Shown: positions 1 to 7,964, counted from the stretch's first letter. The stretch is 21,941 nucleotides of DNA from an uncultured Chloroflexota bacterium (GCA_937138275.1 CAKZOY010000406.1:1-21941), one strand, 5' to 3'. Numbers and translations: made by a program. The notes: a model not told the origin generated them from the letters alone.

Positions 1-32
1 ATACCATTTATACTTTTAACGCATAGTTTGTC

Positions 33-60
33 ATTATAATTTAGAATCTGCCATTGTCAA
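33..60 (-). promoter_or_regulatory. consensus promoter reading leftward out of the window
   Basis: On the minus strand a perfect TTGACA (complement of 55-60) is followed after 16 bases by a perfect TATAAT (complement of 33-38). This is a full sigma-70-type match in an AT-rich patch that stands out from the GC-rich surroundings. It would drive a divergent gene to the left of the window. A TATAAT is also present on the plus strand at 35-40, because the motif sits in a near-palindrome, but no good -35 box lies upstream of it for iorB. Confidence 0.6.
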
Positions 61-74
61 CGTAAGGAGGAAAT

Positions 75-659
75 GTGAAGCCGGTCAACTTTCTCTTTGT
101 CGGTGTGGGCGGTCAGGGAATCCTGACCGCTTCGGATATTGCGGCCCAGGTGGGGCTGGACCTGGGCCTGGAGGCCAAAAAGTCCGAAGTCCACGGGTTC
201 GCCCAGCGCGGCGGCGTGGTGGAAAGCCACGTCCGCTGGGGGGAGCGCGTCGGCTCTCCGACCGCCGAGCAGGGCACGGTGGACATCCTGGTCGCCTTTG
301 AACTGCTGGAGGCGGCGCGCTGGATTGAGTGGCTGCGGCCCGGCGGGAGCGTGGTCGTCAACCGCCAGAAGATGGCCCCGATGTCGGTCACCGTGGGCAG
401 CGCGGTCTACCCATCGGAGGATTCCCTCCTTCAGGCGCTACGCCATCGCGCCGGCCGGGTGATAGAGGTGGACGGACTGAAACTGGCCGAGCAGGCCGGA
501 ACCGCCCGCGCCGTCAACAGCGTTATCCTGGGTGCGCTTTCCGCTCTGCTGGAGACCCCGCCGGAAGTGTGGGAAGAGGCTATCGTCCGGCGCGTCCCCC
601 CGCGCTACGCCGACGCCAACCGCGCCGCGTTCCGCCTCGGCCGGGAGGCTGCAAAGTAG
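75..659 (+). CDS. iorB: indolepyruvate ferredoxin oxidoreductase beta subunit
   Basis: The 194-aa product is the small (gamma/POR-like) subunit of 2-oxoacid:ferredoxin oxidoreductases. With IorA it oxidatively decarboxylates aryl pyruvates such as indolepyruvate to aryl-acetyl-CoA in the cytoplasm. The N-terminal VGVGGQGILTASDI, then KKSEVHGFAQRGGVVESHVRWG and a C-terminal AVNSVILGALSALL, are typical of IorB, and the length is normal. The start is GTG at 75: AAGGAGG at 64-70 lies 4 bases upstream. The ATG at 73 is followed at once by TGA and cannot be the start. IorA, usually directly upstream, is not visible: the 74 bases ahead are AT-rich, contain stops and carry a divergent promoter. The subunit is therefore an orphan here, and its partner may be encoded elsewhere. 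A related 2-oxoacid oxidoreductase gamma subunit of other specificity is possible. Confidence 0.88.
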   Translation: MKPVNFLFVGVGGQGILTASDIAAQVGLDLGLEAKKSEVHGFAQRGGVVESHVRWGERVGSPTAEQGTVDILVAFELLEAARWIEWLRPGGSVVVNRQKMAPMSVTVGSAVYPSEDSLLQALRHRAGRVIEVDGLKLAEQAGTARAVNSVILGALSALLETPPEVWEEAIVRRVPPRYADANRAAFRLGREAAK

Positions 660-797
660 AGGCGCATCGGGGGGGCACGCGTACCCTGTAACGATTCGGC
701 CAGGAAGAAGACTCACCCTGAGCGGTTACAAAATCTCTATAAAACGCTCTGCGCTCATTGCGTTCTCGGCAGCAGATCAGAATTTCGGGGGGTGTTC

Positions 798-1829
798 GTG
801 AAAGTAATCCGTGTTCTGCTGGTCGGGCTGGGAAATCTGGGGCGGCGGTTCTGCGACCTGATCGCCAATAAGGGGCCCGAACTGGAAGCCCGCTATGGCC
901 TGTGCCTGCTTCTGGTGGGGGTAGCCGATAGCCGCGGCTGCGCCTCCGACCCGACCGGCCTGAATCCGGCCCGTATTGCCGCCACCAAAAGGCTCGGCAA
1001 GTCGGTGGGCGACCTGCCCGATGTCGGGCGCCCCGGTCAGCCCGCCGCCGACCTGATCGCCCAGACCGATGCCGACCTGCTCTGCGAGGCGTCGCCGGTC
1101 AACCTGAGCCAGGGAGCCGAACCCGGACTGACCCACGTCCGGATGGCGCTGGAGCGCGGGATGCACGTGGTCACTCCCAATAAAGGGCCGCTGGTGCTGG
1201 CCTACCGGAAACTGCACGACCTGGCGGCCCGGCGGGGCGTTCAACTTCGCTTTGATGGCACCGTCGCCGGGGGATTGCCCGCCCTCTACATCGGCCAGCG
1301 CGACCTGCGCGGCGCAACCGTCTACCGCATAGAGGCCGTCCCCAACCTCTGCACCGGCTATGTCCTGGAACTCCTGGCCGATGGCCTCTCCTGGGACGAG
1401 GCCCAGGCCCGTGCCCGCGAGGAAGGTGTCCTGGAGGCCGACCCGTCCTTTGACCTGGAGGGCTGGGACGCGGCGGCCAAACTGGTCATTCTGGTCAACG
1501 GGGTGATGAACTTCCCGGCCCGTTTAGAGGACGTGGACCGGACGGGCATTACCGGTCTGAGTGGCGCCGACGTGGTGGCTGCGCGGCGTCAGGGCCGGGT
1601 GTACAAACTGCTGGCGACGACCGACCGTCGCCCCGACGGATCGGTCATTATGCGGGTCGCCCCCACCCCCCTCCCGGGCGACCACTTCCTGGCCCACCTG
1701 GGCCGTAAACAGATGGGCGTCGTCTACCACACAGATATCTACGGCACCATTATGGCAGCCATTGACGAGCCCACGCCGCTCCCCTCCGCGGCCACGATGC
1801 TGCGGGACATCCTGGACATTTACATTTGA
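798..1829 (+). CDS. hom: homoserine dehydrogenase, short form without ACT domain
   Basis: This enzyme reduces L-aspartate-4-semialdehyde to homoserine with NAD(P)H, the branch point to threonine and methionine. The N-terminal Rossmann fold has VGLGNLG (GxGxxG, Gly10/12/15). TPNKGPL (Lys129) matches the conserved nucleotide/substrate segment. FDGTVAGGLPAL and DLEGWDAAAK (219-228, with the conserved Asp and Lys) belong to the catalytic domain. At 343 aa it ends after the catalytic domain, so the C-terminal ACT regulatory domain of the ~430-aa form is missing and threonine feedback through that domain is not expected. GTG at 798 is preferred because a CGGGGGG stretch (786-792) lies 5 bases upstream; an in-frame GTG at 792 would overlap that site. 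The 138 bases between iorB and this gene hold no convincing promoter. Confidence 0.9.
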   Translation: MKVIRVLLVGLGNLGRRFCDLIANKGPELEARYGLCLLLVGVADSRGCASDPTGLNPARIAATKRLGKSVGDLPDVGRPGQPAADLIAQTDADLLCEASPVNLSQGAEPGLTHVRMALERGMHVVTPNKGPLVLAYRKLHDLAARRGVQLRFDGTVAGGLPALYIGQRDLRGATVYRIEAVPNLCTGYVLELLADGLSWDEAQARAREEGVLEADPSFDLEGWDAAAKLVILVNGVMNFPARLEDVDRTGITGLSGADVVAARRQGRVYKLLATTDRRPDGSVIMRVAPTPLPGDHFLAHLGRKQMGVVYHTDIYGTIMAAIDEPTPLPSAATMLRDILDIYI

Positions 1830-1905
1830 GGCAGTCCGGCGCGTATCTTTTTGGGGGTAAAGGGTTTATCCCCTATAGAAGAAACCTTCAGGAGGTACCA
1901 GGGGA

Positions 1906-2808
1906 ATGTCCGACTATTTGATCATCGTGAATCCGATCGCCGGACGGGGAGCGGGGGAACGCCGGGCCCCTCAGATCGCCCGGATGTTGCAGGAGCACGG
2001 CCTGGCTTTTGAAATGGTTTACACGGAACGGCCGTGGCATGCGGCGGAACTGGCCCGGCAGGCGGTGGACTCCGGCTACCGGTTCGTGGTCGCCGTGGGG
2101 GGCGACGGGACGTCCAACGAAGTCCTGAACGGGCTGATGTGGGCAAAGGAGGAGGGGAAAGGAGAAGCGGCCCTGGGAGCGCTCTGCGTGGGCACAGGGA
2201 ACGACTTCGCTTACGGTATGGGCATCCCGCCCGACCTGGAGGAGGGGTGTGCGGTACTGGCCCGCGGGCACACCCGCCGGGTGGACGTGGGACACGCCCG
2301 GGGCTTCCGGTACTTCGGCAACGGCATCGGCATTGGCTTTGATGCCATGGTCGGTCTGGTGGCTGCCCGTATGCTGCAACTGCGGGGATTTATGGCCTAC
2401 CTGGTCGCTGTACTACGCACCCTGCTCTTCTACTATCACGCCCCGCTCACCCGGCTGGAACTGGACGACGGGGCTCTGGAGGAGCCCGCGCTGATGATTT
2501 CGGTGATGAACGGACGGCGGATGGGGGGCGGCTTTATGATGACCCCTTTCTCCCGACCCGACGATGGCTTCTTTGACCTGTGCATCGGGAGGAAGATGAG
2601 CCAGTTGGAAATGCTCTCCTTCGTACCCCGCTTTATTAAGGGGACCCAGGTCGGAGACTCACGGGTGATTATGCTCCGCTCCCGCCGGGTACGGATTACC
2701 CTTCAAGAAGGGAGTCAGGTCGCTCACGCCGATGGGGAGACGCTCTCCACCGACCTCCGGGAACTGGAACTGGAGGTGATCCCCCAGGCGCTGAGTGTGG
2801 TCTGTTGA
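1906..2808 (+). CDS. YegS/BmrU-type lipid kinase (diacylglycerol kinase catalytic domain)
   Basis: This is a soluble or membrane-peripheral lipid kinase of the DAGK_cat family, which phosphorylates diacylglycerol or a related lipid alcohol with ATP. The signature VGGDGTSNEVLNG (GGDGT at 65-69) and the second nucleotide/metal motif GTGNDFAYG (97-105) are intact. NGRRMGGGFMMTPFSRPDDG and the C-terminal AHADGE segment match the YegS fold. The length, 300 aa, is usual. The ATG at 1906 is preceded by AGGAGGT at 1890-1896. It is followed by murJ and plsC, so recycling of diacylglycerol into phosphatidate for envelope lipid synthesis is a reasonable role; the exact substrate cannot be read from sequence. 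Confidence 0.9.
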   Translation: MSDYLIIVNPIAGRGAGERRAPQIARMLQEHGLAFEMVYTERPWHAAELARQAVDSGYRFVVAVGGDGTSNEVLNGLMWAKEEGKGEAALGALCVGTGNDFAYGMGIPPDLEEGCAVLARGHTRRVDVGHARGFRYFGNGIGIGFDAMVGLVAARMLQLRGFMAYLVAVLRTLLFYYHAPLTRLELDDGALEEPALMISVMNGRRMGGGFMMTPFSRPDDGFFDLCIGRKMSQLEMLSFVPRFIKGTQVGDSRVIMLRSRRVRITLQEGSQVAHADGETLSTDLRELELEVIPQALSVVC

Positions 2809-2845
2809 TCCGCAAGGGTTGCGCAGCGGAGCCAATTCCGGTAGG

Positions 2846-2882
2846 GGTTGGGGCGGGCGGCCGAAGGCCGCCCGCCCCAACC
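2846..2882 (+). repeat. GC-rich palindrome, 17-bp arms, GAA loop
   Basis: The arms 2846-2862 and 2866-2882 are perfect reverse complements around GAA (2863-2865), with C-G closing the loop. The inner 29 bases (2850-2878) recur exactly at 18644-18672. There is no T-run after it, so it is a poor intrinsic terminator. It fills most of the gap between the lipid kinase and murJ and belongs to the palindrome family described for 18.6-18.8 kb. Confidence 0.9.
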
Positions 2883-2921
2883 TTCGTCTTCCCTCCATCC
2901 CGTTTGCTTGTTCCAGTTTGA

Positions 2922-4517
2922 ATGCCAGGAGTCAACGGTCCCGAATTAGCAGCGTCTTCCGAACCGTCGCCGGAGAGGGCCCACGTGGTCCGCTCCGCCG
3001 CGCTGGTGGCCTCCCTCTTCGCCGCCGACAAGGTGCTGGCGCTGGGACGGGATGCCGCCATCGCCCGCGCGTTCGGGGCCTCGGCGGAACTGGACGCCTA
3101 TTACGCCGCCTTTGAACTGCCCGACGGCCTCTTCACCGTCGTCGCCGGGAGCGCGATGGCGACCACCCTCATCCCCATCCTCGCGGCTCGTCTCACCCGA
3201 AGGGATTGGGAAGGGGCATGGCGACTGATCTCGGTGGTGCTCAACCTGGTCCTGCTGACCGTGGCGGCCGTCAGCGTGCTGGCGGCGATCTTTGCCCCGC
3301 AGGTCATCCGTATCGTCGCTCCTGGCTTTGACCCCTACCGACACGAACTGGCCGTCCGACTGATGCGTCTGGTCCTGCTCCAGACCCTCATCTCCAGCGC
3401 CAGCGGGATCGCTATGGCTACCCTGCAGGCCCACCAGCACTTTCTGCTCCCTGCGGTCGCTCCCCTGTGCTACACTATGGGCCGTCTGCTCGGCGCCCTT
3501 TTCTTAGCCCCCCGCTGGGGCATCTTTGGCCTGGCCTGGGGCGGCATTCTGGGGACGGTCTGCCATCTCCTGGTTCAGGTCCCCGGCCTGCTCCGCTACC
3601 GTGCCCGCTGGTGGCCCGTTCTCTCCCACGAAGATTTGCGCGCCCTGCTTGCCCTGATGGGCCCGCGGGCGCTGGGGCTGGGGGTCACTTACCTGAACTT
3701 CGTCCTCCCCACCTTCCTGGGTTCGCAACTCTTCCCAGGGGCCATTGCGGCGTATGAGTACGGCTGGCGGCTGATGCAGTTTCCGGAGACCATCATCGGC
3801 ACCGCCCTGGGGCTGACGGTCTTCCCCACGCTGGCTGCCCAGGCCAGCATCGGCGACCGCGCGGTGTTGCGCCGGACCGCTGCCTGGGCGCTGCGGCTGA
3901 TGTTGGCGTTGACGATCCCCGCCGGGGCGGGGCTGGTCCTCCTGGGCCACCCGCTCACGATGCTGCTGTTCCAGCGCGGCGCGTTTGACCCGCTGGCGAC
4001 CGAACGGGTCTACGGAGCCCTGCAGTTTTTCGCCCTGGGGCTGATTGCCCACGCGGCCCTGGAAGTGGCGAGCCGGTTATTCTACGCCCAGCGGGATATG
4101 TGGACACCGCTCTGGGCGGCGCTGGTCGGTTTTGCCCTGAACGCCGGGGTCGGCTGGCTGCTTCTGCCCTTAATGGCCCACCGCGGCCTGTCCCTCGCCA
4201 ACAGCCTGGGGGCGTGTGTGCAGGTCGCGATCCTGCTGACCGTGGCGGCGAAACGATTGGGCGGGGTGGAAGGACGGGCGCTGGGCGCGACGCTGGCGCG
4301 CACGGCCACCGCCACCGCGGCGATGGCGGGCGCGGTGCTGGTCGTCCGGAGCGTGCTTGCTGGTGGGCCAATCCTCCCGGCAACGTTGCTGGCGCTGGGG
4401 GCCGGGATCGCGGTGTACCTGGCCGCGGCGGTGGTGCTGCGCAGCCCGGAAATTGTGGCCCTTCCCTCCCTCCTTACCGCCGCTCGGCAGCCCGCCTCTC
4501 CGGACCCTCATCAATGA
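2922..4517 (+). CDS. murJ: lipid II flippase MurJ (MviN family)
   Basis: This multi-spanning inner-membrane protein of the MOP superfamily flips the peptidoglycan precursor lipid II to the outer face. After a ~20-residue hydrophilic start comes the MurJ opening (VASLFAADKVLALGRDAAI, ARAFGASAELDAYYAAFELP), then YEYGWRLMQFPETIIGTALG and LTMLLFQRGAFD, all family hallmarks. About 14 hydrophobic segments are spread over 531 aa, the usual length. The start is uncertain: the ATG at 2922 has no clear ribosome site, whereas the in-frame GTG at 2985 sits 5 bases behind GGAGAGGG (2972-2979) and would remove 21 residues that carry no MurJ feature. Its presence implies a peptidoglycan-containing envelope. 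The next gene starts 52 bases downstream. Confidence 0.93.
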   Translation: MPGVNGPELAASSEPSPERAHVVRSAALVASLFAADKVLALGRDAAIARAFGASAELDAYYAAFELPDGLFTVVAGSAMATTLIPILAARLTRRDWEGAWRLISVVLNLVLLTVAAVSVLAAIFAPQVIRIVAPGFDPYRHELAVRLMRLVLLQTLISSASGIAMATLQAHQHFLLPAVAPLCYTMGRLLGALFLAPRWGIFGLAWGGILGTVCHLLVQVPGLLRYRARWWPVLSHEDLRALLALMGPRALGLGVTYLNFVLPTFLGSQLFPGAIAAYEYGWRLMQFPETIIGTALGLTVFPTLAAQASIGDRAVLRRTAAWALRLMLALTIPAGAGLVLLGHPLTMLLFQRGAFDPLATERVYGALQFFALGLIAHAALEVASRLFYAQRDMWTPLWAALVGFALNAGVGWLLLPLMAHRGLSLANSLGACVQVAILLTVAAKRLGGVEGRALGATLARTATATAAMAGAVLVVRSVLAGGPILPATLLALGAGIAVYLAAAVVLRSPEIVALPSLLTAARQPASPDPHQ

Positions 4518-4554
4518 GCAGATGTCCCCGCGCTGCAATTTTCCGGATGTGGGG

Positions 4555-4560
4555 TATAAT
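4555..4560 (+). promoter_or_regulatory. -10 box for a possibly leaderless mRNA
   Basis: A perfect TATAAT ends 9 bases before the ATG at 4570. Transcription starting 6-8 bases after the -10 box would begin 1-4 bases before, or at, that ATG. No Shine-Dalgarno better than an AGG touching the ATG is present. The -35 region (CTGCAA at 4533-4538, 16 bases upstream) is weak. Confidence 0.5.
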
Positions 4561-4569
4561 GATAACAGG

Positions 4570-5871
4570 ATGTCCCGTTCATCCTTATTCTGGGGGGCAT
4601 TGGGCGTGAGCGTACTGGTCCTCGCGGGCTTTCTGATCGGGCTGCCTGCTCTGGTGCGGGACCTGCCCGGCCGCTACGCCTATTACCTGCCCGCCCCACT
4701 CCAGGCATGGCGACGGGTCTCCTACCCGGAAACGCTCCCCACTCCCCTTCCCTCACCGACCGCTCTTCCGTCCCCCGTCCTCTCACCGACGGCCCCTCCA
4801 TCCCCCACCCCGACCGCCGCCGAACCGACGCAGTCCCCCACCCCCACTCTTACCCCGTCCCCTTCTCCGACGCCCTCTCCCTCTCCGACGCCGACGGCGA
4901 TTCTCCCCATCCACCACACCCTCGGCGGCCTGCGGCACGAATACCAGGGGTGGAACAACTGCGGGCCGGCCACGCTGGCGATGGCCCTCTCCTACTGGGG
5001 GCGGACGGAAACGCAGCGGCAGATCGCCCCCGTTCTCAAGCCCGACCCGGAGGATAAAAACGTGGGCCCGGAGGAGATGGCCGAATACGCGCGCAGCCTG
5101 GGGTTGGGAGCGGTTATTCGGGTCGGTGGGAACCTGGAACGGTTAAAGCAGTTGCTTGTGGCGGGCTTCCCCGTCATCGTGGAGACCTGGTACGTGCGGG
5201 ATGCCCGGGACCAGTTGGGCCACTACCGCCTGCTCATCGGGTACGACGATACGACCCAGGAGATGATCACCCACGATTCACTGGACGGCCCCAACCTGCG
5301 GGTCAGTTATCAGAAACTGGACGAATTGTGGCGCGTCTTCAACCGCCTCTATCTGGTCATCTACCCCCCAGAGCGGGTCTCGGAGTTAGCGGGGGTGTTG
5401 GGATCCGACCTGGACGAAAAGGGCGCCATTGCCCGCGCCTTAGAGACGGCCTGGCAGGAAGCTCTCTCCCCACCGACCGACTGTGTTGCCTACGCCGATT
5501 GCGCCGACGCGGAGAGTTTCGCCTGGTTCAATGTGGGCACGAACCTGGTCGCGCTGGGGCGCTACGACGAGGCCGCTGCAGCCTACGATCAAGCGCGCCA
5601 GTTGGGATTGCCCCCGCGGATGCTCTGGTATCAGTTTGGCCCCTACCGGGCCTACTACGCCGTCGGCCGCTATGAGGAAGTTGTTGCTCTGGCGAATGCC
5701 ACACTGACCACCGCGCGAGAACTGGAGGAATCATACTATTGGCGAGCGCTGGCCCGATGGGCTCTAAACGACAAAAAGGGCGCCCAGAATGACCTTCGGG
5801 CCGCGCTACGCTATCACAAAGACTGGCCTCCCGCGGTGGAGGCGCTATCCCGGTTCACGAAAGAGCCCTGA
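4570..5871 (+). CDS. membrane-anchored C39-type cysteine peptidase domain with C-terminal TPRs
   Basis: The 433-aa protein has an N-terminal membrane segment (about 7-27), a Pro/Ser/Thr linker (about 55-112), a C39_2-type papain-fold domain (about 114-268) and tetratricopeptide-like helices (about 310-433, including LGRYDEAAAAYDQARQLG). The peptidase triad is visible: Cys131 in NNCGPATLAMALSYWG, His218 in GHYRLLIGYDD, and Asp236 in HDSLDGPN. The topology places the peptidase and TPRs outside the membrane on a stalk. The substrate is unknown; the absence of an ABC transporter argues against bacteriocin-leader cleavage. ATG 4570 is chosen because it begins the membrane segment and follows a perfect -10 box. 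Upstream in-frame codons would lie inside murJ. plsC begins 2 bases after its stop, so they probably share a transcript. Confidence 0.85.
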   Translation: MSRSSLFWGALGVSVLVLAGFLIGLPALVRDLPGRYAYYLPAPLQAWRRVSYPETLPTPLPSPTALPSPVLSPTAPPSPTPTAAEPTQSPTPTLTPSPSPTPSPSPTPTAILPIHHTLGGLRHEYQGWNNCGPATLAMALSYWGRTETQRQIAPVLKPDPEDKNVGPEEMAEYARSLGLGAVIRVGGNLERLKQLLVAGFPVIVETWYVRDARDQLGHYRLLIGYDDTTQEMITHDSLDGPNLRVSYQKLDELWRVFNRLYLVIYPPERVSELAGVLGSDLDEKGAIARALETAWQEALSPPTDCVAYADCADAESFAWFNVGTNLVALGRYDEAAAAYDQARQLGLPPRMLWYQFGPYRAYYAVGRYEEVVALANATLTTARELEESYYWRALARWALNDKKGAQNDLRAALRYHKDWPPAVEALSRFTKEP

Positions 5872-5873
5872 CG

Positions 5874-6710
5874 ATGACCGACTTCTCGCCCATCCCTTTC
5901 CCGCGCGCCAGCGCTGCCAGGCGAGTTCTCGCCCGAATCGCCCCGGGTCCGGCGGGGCCGGAAAAAACTCCCGGGGCCGCCTCCCGCACAATCTTTCATC
6001 GGACTGTGGAGGAACTGGCCCGCTGGATTATCCGGGTCCCCGTCCAACTGGAGGCCGAAGGACTGGAACGGATTCCCCGTCAGGGCCCTCTGATCCTGGT
6101 GATCAACCATATTAACTTCCTGGACCCCCTGCTATCTTATCTCTTTACTCCGCGCTACGTGGTGGGCTTCACGAAAGAGGAGAGTTTTCAGGAGCCACTG
6201 GCCCCGCTTTTCCACTTTGTCGGGGCAATTCCGGTTCGGCGGGGGACGGTGGACCGGGTAGCACTGCAAGAAGCGCTATCGGTGCTGGAACGGGGAGAGG
6301 CCCTGCTGATCTCTCCGGAGGGGACCCGCAGCGGTCATGGGCGTCTCCAGCAGGCCAAAACGGGGGTGGTACTGCTGGCCCTTGCCAGCGGCGCGCCGCT
6401 CCTGCCGATGGCGATCTGGGGGCAGGAGTACTTCTGGCAGAACCTTCGCCGCCTGCGGCGCACCCGCGTCTGGATGCGGGTGGGATATCCCTTCTATCTG
6501 CGCGCCGACACCGAGCGCTTATCCCGCAGAGACCGGGAAACCATTCTGCAGGAGGTGATGGGACAACTATCGGCCCTGCTCCCTCCACCCTACCGGGGCG
6601 TTTACGCCGATCTGGACCGGGCCACCGAGCATTACCTGCTCTTTCCGCCCGGTTCGGAGAGCAATCTGCGCTTGAGGGAGCCACAGAAACCCACAGAAAC
6701 ACACAGGTAA
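5874..6710 (+). CDS. plsC: 1-acyl-sn-glycerol-3-phosphate acyltransferase family (PlsC)
   Basis: This membrane-associated acyltransferase makes phosphatidate from lysophosphatidate. The HX4D motif is NHINFLD (His79, Asp84), the substrate-binding block is VGAIPVRRGT, and the third motif is SPEGTRSGHG (Glu149-Arg152), so the catalytic set is complete. At 278 aa it is slightly long because of a ~40-residue hydrophilic lead. The start lies 2 bases after the preceding stop; no separate ribosome site is needed if translation is coupled. The last residues (PQKPTETHR) are encoded by a short tandem repeat that runs past the stop codon, so the original C-terminus may have been replaced by repeat DNA. 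With the lipid kinase and murJ it forms an envelope-lipid neighbourhood. Confidence 0.9.
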   Translation: MTDFSPIPFPRASAARRVLARIAPGPAGPEKTPGAASRTIFHRTVEELARWIIRVPVQLEAEGLERIPRQGPLILVINHINFLDPLLSYLFTPRYVVGFTKEESFQEPLAPLFHFVGAIPVRRGTVDRVALQEALSVLERGEALLISPEGTRSGHGRLQQAKTGVVLLALASGAPLLPMAIWGQEYFWQNLRRLRRTRVWMRVGYPFYLRADTERLSRRDRETILQEVMGQLSALLPPPYRGVYADLDRATEHYLLFPPGSESNLRLREPQKPTETHR

Positions 6711-6732
6711 TTATTTGCCGTGTGCTTCTGTG
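6681..6732 (+). repeat. tandem decamer and stem-loop across the plsC stop
   Basis: CCACAGAAAC occurs twice head to tail (6681-6690 and 6691-6700). The segment 6692-6704 pairs with 6720-6732 (12 of 13 positions) around a 15-base loop that contains the plsC TAA stop (6708-6710). It could act as a weak transcription or mRNA-end structure, but there is no T-run after the stem. Confidence 0.7.
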
Positions 6733-6797
6733 TGGTTCCCGGCCTTCGCTTCTGCAGCGTTTCGTTTTGCGAACCACTTCACTTCGGGAGGAGTCCA

Positions 6798-7961
6798 ATG
6801 AAAGGCAGAAAAATCCTGATGATCCCCGGCCCTGTGGAGTTCACTCCGGAAGTGCTCCAGGCTATGGGGCTTCCGACCACCAGCCACCTGGCCCCCAATT
6901 TCATGGACGTCTTCGGCCAGGCGCTGGAGCGGCTGCGCGAGGTCTTTATAGCCCCCAGCGGTCAACCCTTCATCATCGCCGGTTCGGGGACGCTGGCGAT
7001 GGAAATGGCCGCGGCGAATCTGGTGGAGCCGGGAGACCGGGTGCTGGTCGTCAACACCGGCCTTTTCGGCGACCGGTTCGTCGCCATCCTGGAGCGGCAC
7101 GGGGCGGAAGTCACCCAGGTGACCGCCCCCGTCGGCGATGTCCCGTCTCTGGAACAGGTGGATGCTGCCCTTCAGAAGGGGCCGTTCAAACTGATGACGG
7201 TCACCCACGTGGACACCTCCACCGGCGTCATCACCGACATCCGCAACCTGGCCCATCTGGGGCGGAAGTACGACACGCTGGTGGTGGTGGACGGCGTCTG
7301 CAGCGTCGCCGGGGAGGAACTGCGACAGGACGAGTGGGGCATTGACCTGACCCTGACGGCCTCGCAGAAGGCGCTGGGCGTGCCGCCGGGGCTGGCGATC
7401 GTCGTCGCCGGGCCGCGGGCGATGGAGGTCTTCCGCCGCCGCAAGACGCCGGTCCGCAGTTTCTACGCCGACTGGACCAACTGGCTGCCGATCATGGAGG
7501 CATACGAGGCCCGCCAGCCCGCCTACTTCGGCACCCCGCCGGTCAACCTCATCTGGGCATTGAACGTCAGCCTGGAGCAGATTCTGGCGGAGGGGCTGGA
7601 TAACCGGTTCGCCCGCCACCGGCGCATCAGCGCGGCGTTCAAGGCAGGGGTGACCGCTATCGGGCTGCAACTGGTGCCGGTGAGCCTGGAGAAGGCGGCC
7701 CATACCCTCACCACCATCTACTACCCGGAGGGAATAGACGCCCGATTGCTGCCCCTGATCAGCGAGGCCGGGGCCATCGTCGCCTCGGGACGGCATCCGG
7801 TCATCAAAGAGCGGTACTTCCGCGTCGGCCATATGGGTGCGGTGACGGGCGCCGATGTCCTGGTGACGGTCGGCGCGATAGAGTGGGCCCTGGCCCGCAG
7901 CGGATACCGGTTTGATGTGGGCGCAGGGGTGGCTGCGGCGGAACGGGTCCTGGCGGAATAG
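6798..7961 (+). CDS. class V aminotransferase, alanine/serine-glyoxylate type
   Basis: This PLP enzyme of the AGXT/SPT group transfers the amino group of serine or alanine to glyoxylate (or pyruvate), giving glycine. IPGPVEFTPEVLQAM at the N-terminus and SGTLAMEMAAANLVEPGD are family signatures. VVVDGVCSVAG holds the PLP-interacting Asp165, and TASQKALGVPPGL has the Schiff-base Lys191. The 387-aa length is typical. The ATG at 6798 has GGGAGGAG at 6786-6793; longer upstream in-frame reading runs through the plsC-tail hairpin and was rejected. A GlcD-type oxidase follows, which would make glyoxylate, so the pair suggests conversion of glycolate to glycine. Whether serine or alanine is the donor, or phosphoserine in a biosynthetic role, is not decided by sequence. 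Confidence 0.88.
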   Translation: MKGRKILMIPGPVEFTPEVLQAMGLPTTSHLAPNFMDVFGQALERLREVFIAPSGQPFIIAGSGTLAMEMAAANLVEPGDRVLVVNTGLFGDRFVAILERHGAEVTQVTAPVGDVPSLEQVDAALQKGPFKLMTVTHVDTSTGVITDIRNLAHLGRKYDTLVVVDGVCSVAGEELRQDEWGIDLTLTASQKALGVPPGLAIVVAGPRAMEVFRRRKTPVRSFYADWTNWLPIMEAYEARQPAYFGTPPVNLIWALNVSLEQILAEGLDNRFARHRRISAAFKAGVTAIGLQLVPVSLEKAAHTLTTIYYPEGIDARLLPLISEAGAIVASGRHPVIKERYFRVGHMGAVTGADVLVTVGAIEWALARSGYRFDVGAGVAAAERVLAE

Positions 7962-7964
7962 CGC

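Noticed and set aside
1853..1873. 9-bp hairpin upstream of the lipid kinase ribosome site
   Set aside because: It pairs GGGGGTAAA with TTTATCCCC including one G-T pair, has no T-run after it, and no conserved regulatory motif was recognised; it may be chance.
4357..4569. N-terminal extension of the C39/TPR protein into murJ
   Set aside because: The added residues overlap murJ coding sequence in another frame, carry no feature, and precede the -10 box and the natural membrane segment.
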